Part shown: positions 7,668 to 15,749 of the stretch, in pieces
Position numbering within the stretch: the first letter of the stretch is position 1
Layout: the number at the start of each line of letters is the position of its first letter
From: Cryobacterium lactosi
GTDB lineage: Bacteria > Actinomycetota > Actinomycetes > Actinomycetales > Microbacteriaceae
Assembly (NCBI RefSeq): GCF_004403945.1
Contig: NZ_SOHM01000017.1
Location: 1 to 43,485, forward strand
Reading direction: 5' to 3'
DNA length: 43,485 bases
Notes under the pieces: model-generated
Told to the model about the DNA's origin: nothing
Seen by the model: the letters and a program-made list of their open reading frames with translations, nothing else
Database searches by the model: none
Position numbers and translations under genes: made by a program

Positions 7668-8583
7668 TGTGGGGAATCCACTCCTGCTGGGTCGGGTCCC
7701 ATTGTCCGTCGGTAATCTCGCCGGTGAGAGCCGGACGCAGCATCCTATTAACCAGATCAACGGCGTCGTCCGGATTGAGGAGATCGTGAAGGACCGCCAC
7801 GTCCTTTGCGCCGTTGGGATACGGGTCAGTCATTGATCGGGGCACCGCGAGCGCCATGAACGCGGGCAAATGCCGGTGGGCCGCTTCTGTAAAGACGCTG
7901 CTGCGGGGTTGGCGGGCATCGATACGCACTGTTCGGGCGAGGATGGCCAGGTCGATGAGGTCTTTCGATCGGGTGGAGGGAAGGCCGCCGTAGATCGACA
8001 TCGTGGCGCAGGCCTTGTCCGCGATCTGGTCCTCAACGGCGATCGCTTGGTAGGCATAGACGGTACCGAGGCGAGGCAGGTCGAGCCGGAACGCTGGGAC
8101 GATGCTCTCCAGCGGTGCGGTCGGCGTGCGCTTATGAATGGCCAGGTCGACCTTGATCGGGTTCCGAGTGCCGGCACCTCGGACGGTGACGCTGTAGGTG
8201 ACCTCAGCAGCCTGCAGACCCGGCTGGTTGGGTCCACCCGTATCGCGGTGATGAAGATATCGGAACTCGAGATGATCGCCTAGATCGGCGCTGGCGGCTT
8301 GTGTGAGCTGGGTGATGGCCTCATCGATGCTCATCTCTGCTGTTTCGAGGTCAACGTCGGTTGTTCTCCGGGCTCCGGGCAGACGCGCGAGCATGCTCGT
8401 TCCGCCTTTCAGCGCGAACGGGCAATCGTCCACGGAGAAGACCCGGCAAAGAAAGCGGTCGAAGATGGCCAGATCCTGGAGGCTCTGGATCGAAGTCCCC
8501 AGTCCAGCGCGGTGCGCGGAGCGTGCCTTCTCTTTGAGAGCGGCGAGCATCGCCCGTCCGTCTGGGTAGGGATCATTTGCCAT
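7663..8583 (-). CDS. abiEii: AbiEii-type nucleotidyltransferase toxin
   Basis: Toxin of a type IV toxin-antitoxin pair first known from phage abortive infection; family members are nucleotidyltransferases that inhibit growth. 306 residues. Motif I is FALKGGTSMLARLP (residues 57-69) and the metal-binding motif is RRTTDVDLE (72-80) with Asp76 and Asp78. The ATG at 8583 overlaps the antitoxin gene by 11 bases and follows GAGGAA, indicating coupled translation. Antitoxin upstream and toxin downstream is the standard abiE order. The 3' end meets a broken recombinase gene. Confidence 0.88.
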   Translation of the reverse strand: MANDPYPDGRAMLAALKEKARSAHRAGLGTSIQSLQDLAIFDRFLCRVFSVDDCPFALKGGTSMLARLPGARRTTDVDLETAEMSIDEAITQLTQAASADLGDHLEFRYLHHRDTGGPNQPGLQAAEVTYSVTVRGAGTRNPIKVDLAIHKRTPTAPLESIVPAFRLDLPRLGTVYAYQAIAVEDQIADKACATMSIYGGLPSTRSKDLIDLAILARTVRIDARQPRSSVFTEAAHRHLPAFMALAVPRSMTDPYPNGAKDVAVLHDLLNPDDAVDLVNRMLRPALTGEITDGQWDPTQQEWIPHN

Positions 8584-9685
8584 CGGTCGTTTCCTCTTCG
8601 GTGGTCGGTTCCTGGCCGCGGCGTGACTCTCCAGCGCCTGGATCTTTGGGCGCGATGGCGGAGGACGCGGGCACTGCGTGTGTCGTGGTCATGATGGGGA
8701 CAGCCCCGCCGAAGTTCATGGTTGGAACCGAGATCTTCGGCATCGTGAAGGTAGGCATCTGGTCCGCGATTCCCTTGGTGATCTGCTCCATCTGCTCCCG
8801 ATGGAGTTCCAGGAAGGGGGACGGCACGGCGTCCGCGATCCCGGAAGCCAGGCGACTCTGCGCTTCTCTCACCGGCGCAAGCAGTTGTTCGAGCTGTTCG
8901 TTGAGCTGGGTGCTTCCATGCAGCTGGAACTGAAGCCGCTCAGCAAGGATCCTGAGCTGTTCCCCTGCTGCGCGGGTGATGACCTGCTCGAGGGCGGCGC
9001 CGACAGCGGGTCGCCGAATGAGCGCGAGAGTTGCGGTGACGTCGTCGATGCCGGCACTCCGGCGTATTTGTTCGAGAAGCGCCGTGCCGTCCCGTCGAGG
9101 ATGGCCGTACCTTGCCGCGAAAGGGGCAAGGAGAAGTCCTAGGTGATCCAGGTCGACGGCGCGCTCTCCTCGGGTTGCGTCGGCCAGAACATCCCCAACC
9201 AGGGAGAGGTCGCCCACCTCATCGACAAGATCAGCGACGGTGCGCTCAATGCTCGTCACCGGGAGACCCTCGACAACGACGACGTCTCGCGGTTCCAGTT
9301 GGCGACGCGAGTATGCGATGTCTGGTCGTTGGGTCTGGCGACGCTCGCTGGTGATCATCCGATACGGGGCTGGCTCGATATCGCCAGCCTCATGCACCGC
9401 GGCCGCAGCCGCACCGCCGATCACCACGTGCGGGTTCTCGAGCCGTTCCCAGGCCAGCAGTTCCGGAACAGTGGACATCCATGCGGCACGAAGATCATCC
9501 AGCGGTGCTACCGGAACGCCGCCGAGCCGGTACACGCCGTGAACGAGACGCTCCAGACGCCCATCCCGTTCCCGATGCGAGAGATTGGCTCGACTAACCC
9601 CGCGAGCCCTCGCCTGCGCGGCCGTGAACAGACCCCACTGGCCCGAGGCCAGTTCCTCCAGAATCGGCTCAACAATTACGCTCAT
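8573..9685 (-). CDS. abiEi: AbiEi-type antitoxin and autorepressor
   Basis: Antitoxin partner of AbiEii. 370 residues with an N-terminal winged-helix domain (residues about 15-50, GLFTAAQARARGVSRANLSH and RLERLVHGVYRL) and the AbiEi-type domain to about 200. The helical C-terminal region is longer than usual and ends in a low-complexity Pro/Glu/Thr tail. Family members bind inverted repeats in their own promoter; a matching perfect repeat lies at 9708-9722. The ATG at 9685 starts directly before the HTH. The pair could stabilise the plasmid and protect against phage. Confidence 0.85.
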   Translation of the reverse strand: MSVIVEPILEELASGQWGLFTAAQARARGVSRANLSHRERDGRLERLVHGVYRLGGVPVAPLDDLRAAWMSTVPELLAWERLENPHVVIGGAAAAAVHEAGDIEPAPYRMITSERRQTQRPDIAYSRRQLEPRDVVVVEGLPVTSIERTVADLVDEVGDLSLVGDVLADATRGERAVDLDHLGLLLAPFAARYGHPRRDGTALLEQIRRSAGIDDVTATLALIRRPAVGAALEQVITRAAGEQLRILAERLQFQLHGSTQLNEQLEQLLAPVREAQSRLASGIADAVPSPFLELHREQMEQITKGIADQMPTFTMPKISVPTMNFGGAVPIMTTTHAVPASSAIAPKDPGAGESRRGQEPTTEEETTDGK

Positions 9686-9707
9686 ACTTGAAAAGTATAC
9701 GTTATGT

Positions 9708-9722
9708 ACGCTTTCAAAGCGT
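9708..9722. promoter_or_regulatory. inverted repeat operator of the abiE promoter
   Basis: ACGCTTT-C-AAAGCGT is a perfect 15-bp palindrome 23 bp upstream of the antitoxin start. A TATACT hexamer on the minus strand lies between it and the ATG (near 9700-9695). The arrangement fits AbiEi autorepression. Confidence 0.6.
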
Positions 9723-9732
9723 TTGGGGTGTT

Positions 9733-10725
9733 CTAGGTGGTCGCCCAGAGTTTTGCGCGGACCCCACTACGTATGAGCCGGAACCGTTGGTATGGCCCAT
9801 GCATCCCGGTCGTGATCAGTAGATCATCCAGCCGCCACCCTGCGTCGACAGCTCCGTCGTGCAATTGTGCGAGCACTTCACCCTGAGCAGTGAAAGCCGT
9901 TTCGGTTATCGCGTCGACCCCCACTAAGTTGCATGTGGCGTCCCAATCTTCTCCGCCAGCATTGAATTTCTCGAATACTCGGATCTTCGATGCTTGCGCA
10001 CCGGTGAAGAGGTGGTCGCCCCAGGGGAACTGGGACACGGATCCGAAATCATCCATCTCTGTCAGCAACTCGATGAGCGGGGCCCTCCACTGTGCCTTCG
10101 GGATGCCAGCGAGCCCGAGCCAGCAGAGAAACCGTGGCGCACCCCACCCTTCCCCGACGGCTAGGTAGTTCCCGCCATCCATCGCAACCATCCGTTCGAT
10201 AGTGTTCCCTTCTCCGATCCAGGAGACGTGGAAGGCATTCTCGGTGTACTTGTGGGGGGAGATAGCCCCAAGCCGGGAAGGCGTTTTCGTGCTCTTCGGG
10301 CGAACCGCCTTTGCTATGTGCCGAACCGTCCCGGGCCTGCCAGTGACAGCATCTCGGATCGCCTCAATGAGGGCGTTGATCGACGCCTTAGTGGGACCAG
10401 AGGACTCGGAGATGACGTCGTGTGGTCCGACTTCGCTGAGGCCGCCGAGCCGCAGGCGAACAACTGTCCAACCCACCTCCCCCAACAGCTGGTTTCGGAG
10501 CTGATCTTTCATGAATTCGTCCGCATGGGTGTAATCGGAATCAATCTCCACAGCAACTTTGGCGCTCTTGATGAGGATGTCCGGAGAAAGCACCGGGTGA
10601 TTATCTCTGGAAGCTTCGTGCCCGCACTGGATGGCCGAGCGGCCTTTGTGGAGCTTTAGCCCGGCGTCGAGAAGTTTCTGTCGGACGTCCTCTTCCATCT
10701 TGGACGTACTCGGGTTCTTGGACAT
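9733..10725 (-). CDS. protein with PD-(D/E)xK-like nuclease domain, unknown C-terminal domain
   Basis: About 330 residues. The first 100 resemble Vsr/DUF559-type nucleases: SPDILIKSAKVAVEIDSDYT places an Asp near 49 and an E-x-D near 60-62. A basic, hydrophobic strand then follows, GWTVVRLRLGG, as in that fold. The remaining 230 residues (WIGEGNTIERMVAMDGGNYL and onward) match nothing I recognise. ATG 10725 (SKNPSTSK) is preferred over GTG 10770 because GGGG precedes it at usable distance. It sits with abiE and a NERD gene, so a defence role is plausible but inferred. Confidence 0.6.
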   Translation of the reverse strand: MSKNPSTSKMEEDVRQKLLDAGLKLHKGRSAIQCGHEASRDNHPVLSPDILIKSAKVAVEIDSDYTHADEFMKDQLRNQLLGEVGWTVVRLRLGGLSEVGPHDVISESSGPTKASINALIEAIRDAVTGRPGTVRHIAKAVRPKSTKTPSRLGAISPHKYTENAFHVSWIGEGNTIERMVAMDGGNYLAVGEGWGAPRFLCWLGLAGIPKAQWRAPLIELLTEMDDFGSVSQFPWGDHLFTGAQASKIRVFEKFNAGGEDWDATCNLVGVDAITETAFTAQGEVLAQLHDGAVDAGWRLDDLLITTGMHGPYQRFRLIRSGVRAKLWATT

Positions 10726-10939
10726 GACAACTGCCCCAATTTCGTACCTCGCGCTGCGCACCACGGACACCCCTCAGTAATAGTTGCTCGGAGGGTATCG
10801 ACGGCCACCGACACAGGAACACTCTCCTTGGTTGGCCGCGGTGCTTCAGGTGACGATGTGCGGGCCCCCACCAAGTCGGGATAGTCGGCCGTGCTTTACG
10901 CGATCCGGCTGATGTGGTCGCCGTCGATAGACTCCGACT

Positions 10940-11281
10940 ATGCCGCGCGATCTGACCTTTCTCCTGATCGGCATCGCTATTTTCGTGATCACCTTTTGGT
11001 GGCGCGCTAAGGCGTTGTTCGCCCGGTCCCAGAGGAGAGCGGCCGAACGGAAATGGGTCGAGGCGACAACGAGGGCCATTGCCACCACTCCGGACTTGCT
11101 TGACACAATCGGGCCACTCAGCGAGGAAGAGCTGCGTGAATTGCTCAAGCAGATCGTGTTCGAGATCACCCGCTCAGGTGCTGTGAACTGGTCGGATCTA
11201 GTGGGGACCGTCGGATGGGTCCGTAAGAGAGTGCGGGAGCAGGCAGAGAATCCCGAGACAGAGCCAGCCGCCGAGCTGTAG
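10940..11281 (+). CDS. small membrane-anchored protein, unknown
   Basis: 113 residues. One clear membrane helix at about residues 5-22 (LTFLLIGIAIFVITFWW) is followed by a basic stretch and a helical, acidic cytoplasmic part (LSEEELRELLKQIVFEI). No family recognised. The neighbours are a nuclease-like gene on the opposite strand and the NERD gene about 160 bp downstream. Codon use is like the surroundings and a real gene is likely. Confidence 0.55.
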   Translation: MPRDLTFLLIGIAIFVITFWWRAKALFARSQRRAAERKWVEATTRAIATTPDLLDTIGPLSEEELRELLKQIVFEITRSGAVNWSDLVGTVGWVRKRVREQAENPETEPAAEL

Positions 11282-11440
11282 GCGTCGACAAATGAAACCG
11301 CGACTCCGCACAGCGGGAGAGGACCGAAAAGAGAATGTGGCGACATTCGTTGGCCCAGTTCCGAATCGATACGGACGACGCCCCAATCCTGGCTACACCG
11401 CCCCAGCGTCTCCGTCTCTTGCGGTCCAGCGGCTCCTAGT

Positions 11441-12361
11441 GTGTCTAACGTGAGCGGTGACGCGGCGTTGCCGCCCAAGACAATGCGCCTTCGGTACGCG
11501 GGGCGCTGCCGAATTTGCGCTTGCGAAATCTCTGCTGGGACGATGGCGGTGTACGAGCGGGAGACCAAGACCGTCGCCTGCTTGGAGTGCCCTGCGGATC
11601 CGCCCGCCGCTGCTCCGATGATCGCCAGCACCACGGCTGCCCTGCCTCCGGAGGCCACCACGGCCGCAGGTTCGAAACCACGATCAGAGCAGTCCGCGGT
11701 CTTCACGGGCATCGCCGGTGCCTCGGCCCAACGGGAATACGACCGACGCAAGGATAAACGCGAGGCGAGGATCCTGGACGACCACCCCTACGTGGGCAAG
11801 TTCATACTCACGCTGAGCGATGATCCGCAGAGCACCCGGGCGTGGGCCACCGGAGCGCGAGGAGAGGAAGTCCTGGGCCAACGCCTCGACAGGCTCACTG
11901 GACGTGGCGTTCACGTTCTCCACGACCGTCGCATCCCTCGCACCAGAGCCAATATCGATCACATCGCTGTCTGCCCCTCGGGGGTCTTCGTCATCGACGC
12001 CAAGAAATATCAAGGCCGTCGTCCCAGTTTGAGAGTCGACGGAGGCCTTTTCCGTCCCCGCACGGAGAAACTGATGGTCGGATCGCGCGACTGTACCAAG
12101 CTGGTCGACGGCGCCCGCAAGCAGATCGACCTCGTCAGATCTGCACTCGAAGACGCAGACCTCGAGGGGATTCCCGTGCGCGGGGTGCTCTGTTTCGTGG
12201 ACGCCGACTGGCCACTCTTCGGTGGCGACTTCACGAGTGATGGCGTCCAGGTTTCATGGCCGAAGAAGGCGCTCGAGAACCTGCTGAAACCCGGCCCAGT
12301 AAGCGATGAGACCGCGAGACACGTTCATCGCCTACTCGCGTCATCGTTCCCACCCGCCTAA
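11441..12361 (+). CDS. NERD-domain nuclease-related protein with N-terminal Cys motifs
   Basis: 306 residues. The N-terminus has a possible zinc knuckle (CRICAC near 23-28, CLEC near 47-50). After a low-complexity linker comes a NERD domain at about 135-280: GARGEEVLGQRL, RANIDHIAVCPSGVFVIDAKKY, then a core ending CFVDADWPLF. NERD domains belong to the restriction-endonuclease-like fold; the Asp (173) and D-A-K (186-188) residues match the active-site pattern. The usual inference is DNA processing or defence. GTG 11441 is taken as start, ATG 11483 being an alternative; neither has a strong ribosome site. Confidence 0.75.
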   Translation: MSNVSGDAALPPKTMRLRYAGRCRICACEISAGTMAVYERETKTVACLECPADPPAAAPMIASTTAALPPEATTAAGSKPRSEQSAVFTGIAGASAQREYDRRKDKREARILDDHPYVGKFILTLSDDPQSTRAWATGARGEEVLGQRLDRLTGRGVHVLHDRRIPRTRANIDHIAVCPSGVFVIDAKKYQGRRPSLRVDGGLFRPRTEKLMVGSRDCTKLVDGARKQIDLVRSALEDADLEGIPVRGVLCFVDADWPLFGGDFTSDGVQVSWPKKALENLLKPGPVSDETARHVHRLLASSFPPA

Positions 12362-12500
12362 GCGTTCCTCCGACGGCTTCTCCGACCGCAGCCGCCCAAT
12401 ACTCTTTTTTGAGAAATCGTCGTTTAATGATTAATTTGTGTCGGTGCACGTTCTTGACCACGTGGCTGACGGGACAAGCCTGTTCCAGCGGTGCGTGCCG

Positions 12501-12908
12501 CTACAGCTCCACGTTGTCCGGCGGCATCGATGCGGGCACAATCCTGACCGTTCCGTTTTTGCGGCGGTGGAAGTGCCCTTGGTCGGGGTCGCAGTCGCGG
12601 AAGGGACCGTTTGACTTGTCGAAGATGACGGCGGCGTGGCGGTCCCAGTGGTTGATCCACCAGGACGAGACGGCGCCGGCGTCGCCGTCCATGACGCTGG
12701 CGTCTGCTTGCATGCTGGCGTGCCAGAGCGCTTTGAACCGGGCGACGACCTCCGGATGTAGCCACCATTGGTCGCACCACGGTGTCGGTTTAGTGCCGAC
12801 GACCTCGACGGTGCTGAGGTGGCTGGTTAACCAGTCGAGGAACATCTGGCGGACGTCAACCACATCCTCCCCAGTGTCGGCTGCGTCGTAGTCGTCGTAC
12901 TCAGCCAC
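12501..12908 (-). CDS. DUF4913 family protein of the conjugation operon
   Basis: 135 residues starting at GTG 12908, overlapping the coupling-protein stop by eight bases. The diagnostic DUF4913 signature is present: PWCDQWWLHPEVVARFKALW, SSWWINHWDRHAAVIF, then GPFRDCDPDQGHF. The family is found in actinobacterial conjugative elements next to VirD4-type genes; its biochemical role is not known. An acidic N-terminus (EYDDYDAADTGEDVVD) may contact the coupling protein. It is the last gene of the leftward operon in this window. Confidence 0.82.
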   Translation of the reverse strand: MAEYDDYDAADTGEDVVDVRQMFLDWLTSHLSTVEVVGTKPTPWCDQWWLHPEVVARFKALWHASMQADASVMDGDAGAVSSWWINHWDRHAAVIFDKSNGPFRDCDPDQGHFHRRKNGTVRIVPASMPPDNVEL

Positions 12909-14622
12909 GTGCTGCCGCTTCCGCTGCAGCGGTGCGGACGGGTGCCGGTGTCTTGGCCGGCGGGGTGCGGTTGATGGTGGCGGTAAGGGTTTTGTCGCGG
13001 AACCAGGGGACGGTGTTGACCATGACGGGCCGGCATTTGGAGCTGAACAAGACTGCGCGCCATTCAGGGAGGGAGCCGAGGGCGGCGATGTCGAGGGTGT
13101 TGACCTTGCGTGTGTTGGTCGACGTGGACGTGTGGCCGTCTTTGCCAGTGGAGCTGCCGTAGGTGATCTCGTCGTGTTCACCGATCAGCGCGGCAAGCGA
13201 CCGGAGGAAGTCATCGTCGCCGGATCCGCCGCCGAAGACGCGGGTAGCGGCGGCGTCCCAGAGAGTTTGCCAGCCGTCTTTGCCGAACGCGTCGATCGCT
13301 TGGGCGCGGGATTGGAAGTAGGAGTTCAAGATGATGCCCATCGACCCGTAGTAGGAGTACACCGAGGGCAGTTCTGGCCAGCGGACGATGTTGGCGCATT
13401 CGTCGAGTTCCATCACCAGCGGCACGGTGAGCCGGCCGCCGTTGCCTTGCGCGGCGTGCTCGGCGGTTTTGCAGATCGCACGGATGAGGGCGGTGAGGAT
13501 GGCGCCGCCGGATCCTTCGCCGTCTTTGGAGAGCAGCACGAGGGTATCGGTGCTGCGGATGAACTCGTCCGGATTGAATCGACGGACCCTATCGGCGCTC
13601 GTCCAGGCCAAGAGATCATCGTCAGCGAGGGCAGAAGCCATCCGCTGCGCGGTGGCGTAGACACTGCCCTTGGTCTTCTCGGGCCAGCTCAGGATGCCCT
13701 CGATTGTCGAGGACGGCCCGGTTTTCCCGTGCCGGGCGAGGATCCGCTGTACCTCGTGTCCTTCGGCGCGGGCGATCCAGGCGAATACCTGTGAGAGGGG
13801 ATCGTGCTCGAGCGCGGCGGCGAGGAAGAAATAGGCGAGCATGTCGCGGCCGGCGGTGTCGAACTGGGAGTCTCCGCCTCGGTCGGAGGCTTTCCGGGTG
13901 GAAGCTTCAAAGATGGCCGCGAGCTCGCGGGCGTCGGCTGCGCTCTGCACGTAGTCGAGCGGGTTGAAGACGAAGTCGGGGCGGGTATCTCGGCGGTAGA
14001 TGCGGTTGGGGTCGAAGATGAACGTCTGTCCGTGGCCGGCCCGGCCGGCGAGGGTTTCGCGAACGCCGTCGACCTTGTTGGACGTCATGATCGCCGCTCC
14101 CGGGGCTTCGAGCATGTGGCGGATGACCAATGCTGAGGTTTTGCCGCGGCCGGTGCCGCACACGTACACGCCCAAATCCCGCCATCCCTGATACACCCAC
14201 CGGTTCCCGCGGCCGACGAGCTGGCCGACCCGCTCCCCCGCCGGCAGGTTCACCGCGGCCGGGTGCAACTGCGCGGCTTCCTTCGTCCGGGCTGTTTCGC
14301 GCAACACGGCGGACTGTTTGCGCGTGGCCATGTGTTTGAGGGCGATGTTGTTGCGTTTGAGTGACGCCCGCTGTGCCTGCTTGGCCAGGACGAACGCGAA
14401 CACCGCCACCACGAGGACCAGTGCCACGAGGGACGTCCAGGTCGCGGCCGGCGGCCAGGGTGCGTCGAAGAAGAGGAAGTCGCCTGCCAGGGCGGCCGGG
14501 TTCCACGGGTACGTGACACCCGTGGGTGTGAGGGCGGCGCCGGCGTGCACGGAGACGAGCAACCCGAGGATGGTCATGAGGGCGAGGAGGCCGGTCATGA
14601 TGCGGGCTTTCCAGTCGATCAT
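12901..14622 (-). CDS. type IV coupling protein (VirD4/TraG-like ATPase)
   Basis: DNA-transfer coupling ATPase, 573 residues, which recruits relaxase-DNA and protein substrates to the secretion channel. Two membrane helices (about 10-30 and 62-80) are followed by a cytoplasmic motor. Walker A is CGTGRGKTSA (156-163). Walker B is VPLVMELDECANI, with a Q-rich segment SYFQSRAQAI after it. ATG 14622 follows AGGAGACTCCG. It is the eighth gene of the operon, just after the cell-wall hydrolase. A protein that selects substrates by C-terminal signals is of interest here because four proteins in the window share a tail motif. Confidence 0.9.
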   Translation of the reverse strand: MIDWKARIMTGLLALMTILGLLVSVHAGAALTPTGVTYPWNPAALAGDFLFFDAPWPPAATWTSLVALVLVVAVFAFVLAKQAQRASLKRNNIALKHMATRKQSAVLRETARTKEAAQLHPAAVNLPAGERVGQLVGRGNRWVYQGWRDLGVYVCGTGRGKTSALVIRHMLEAPGAAIMTSNKVDGVRETLAGRAGHGQTFIFDPNRIYRRDTRPDFVFNPLDYVQSAADARELAAIFEASTRKASDRGGDSQFDTAGRDMLAYFFLAAALEHDPLSQVFAWIARAEGHEVQRILARHGKTGPSSTIEGILSWPEKTKGSVYATAQRMASALADDDLLAWTSADRVRRFNPDEFIRSTDTLVLLSKDGEGSGGAILTALIRAICKTAEHAAQGNGGRLTVPLVMELDECANIVRWPELPSVYSYYGSMGIILNSYFQSRAQAIDAFGKDGWQTLWDAAATRVFGGGSGDDDFLRSLAALIGEHDEITYGSSTGKDGHTSTSTNTRKVNTLDIAALGSLPEWRAVLFSSKCRPVMVNTVPWFRDKTLTATINRTPPAKTPAPVRTAAAEAAARG

Positions 14623-14668
14623 CGGAGTCTCCTTGCGACCTGCAGCGCAGGCGTAGTCAGGTGGGGCA

Positions 14669-15742
14669 TTAGGTGCCGAGTTTGAGGGGGTCGGTGCTGT
14701 ACGGGTCGACGGCGATGTGGACGTGGTTGCAGTAGTCGTTGAACTGCGTCATCGACAGATCCAGCGTCACGCCGGCGTCGGCACGGCACTGGGATTGCCC
14801 GGTGCCGGACCCTTCCGGCATGACCGGGCTGAGCGCTTTGAGTAGTTTCAACGCGTTCGGGTCTGCGCCGGTGGTGGGCATCCGGTCGAAGGAGTAGAAG
14901 TCGACGGCATGGCCGCCTCCGTTCGCCGAGTGCGGTGACGTCAATCCGGAGCCGAGGATCTGGCCGGTGCAGGCCCGGTTGATGTCGGAGATCCCGACGC
15001 TGCCAAACGTGTTGGTGGCGATGGTGATCACTTGCAGGATCCGCGTGTCGATGCCGCAGTTCTCTCTGGTTTCGCCGTCGGCGATCCAGCGGATCTCGCG
15101 GAGGTGATCCGGCGACAACCCGGTGATGTTGCCCGCGTCGATCTTGACGACCAGGCCGGCCGCGAGGGCTCTGGCGTCCCCGCCGATCCCGGCCGCGCAG
15201 GCCGCATCCCCCGTGGTGAGCGCGGTGACCACGGCTTCCGCACCGTTGAAGTACTTCGTGTAGTGGTTGGGGTCGGCGTTGATCTGCACGGCGTGCGCTG
15301 CGGCCGTGGGTGTCATCGTCTCCCAGTTCGACACCCGCAGGAGACGTTCGAAGAAGAACGACGCCGCCTGGGTCGGGTTCATCCGTTCGGACAGGGTTCC
15401 CCAGGTGTCGCGTTGCTGGAACAGGCCGCGGGAGTCGGGGCCGGCCAGGTCGCCGTATTCAATGTTGCGCAGCGTGGATTCGCCCATGGCTGTCATCACG
15501 GCGATGGTTTGCCCGTGCACGTTGACGCCCAGCGTTGCCCCGGCGTTCATGATCAGGGCCGCGTTCACCAGCTGGTCCCCGTGGTACCCGGCGACCGCGC
15601 TGCGTTCGGCGGCGCCTTGAGGGTTCGCCGCGACCGCCGCGCACGCGTTGGTGCCGGGGCCTCCACCCGTGATCAGCAGTAGCCCGGTGAAGATGACTAC
15701 CAGGAGCACGACGGCCCCGGTCCCCCAGATAGCTTTCTGCAT
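14669..15742 (-). CDS. T4SS cell-wall hydrolase: lysozyme-like plus M15-like domains
   Basis: 357 residues. A membrane anchor (about 8-26, VVLLVVIFTGLLLITG) is followed by a transglycosylase-like region (60-180; MTAMGESTLRNIEYGD with a candidate catalytic Glu, and DSRGLFQQRDTWGT). The C-terminal region (about 255-357) resembles M15/VanY-type metallopeptidases: SPHSANGGGHAVDFYS and CNHVHIAVD supply the expected H-x-D-x-H ligands. Together they would open peptidoglycan for the secretion channel, the VirB1-type role. It lies seven bases after the VirB4-like gene. The two-domain reading is from motifs only. Confidence 0.8.
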   Translation of the reverse strand: MQKAIWGTGAVVLLVVIFTGLLLITGGGPGTNACAAVAANPQGAAERSAVAGYHGDQLVNAALIMNAGATLGVNVHGQTIAVMTAMGESTLRNIEYGDLAGPDSRGLFQQRDTWGTLSERMNPTQAASFFFERLLRVSNWETMTPTAAAHAVQINADPNHYTKYFNGAEAVVTALTTGDAACAAGIGGDARALAAGLVVKIDAGNITGLSPDHLREIRWIADGETRENCGIDTRILQVITIATNTFGSVGISDINRACTGQILGSGLTSPHSANGGGHAVDFYSFDRMPTTGADPNALKLLKALSPVMPEGSGTGQSQCRADAGVTLDLSMTQFNDYCNHVHIAVDPYSTDPLKLGT

Positions 15743-15749
15743 ACCGGTG

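Noticed and set aside
7033..7836. Plus-strand frame of 267 residues
   Set aside because: Only a short internal part is real, being one of three frames of the broken recombinase; the rest has no coding character.
13132..13794. Long plus-strand frame of 220 residues opposite the coupling-protein gene
   Set aside because: It is antisense to conserved VirD4 motifs and has no recognisable domain; typical GC-rich shadow.
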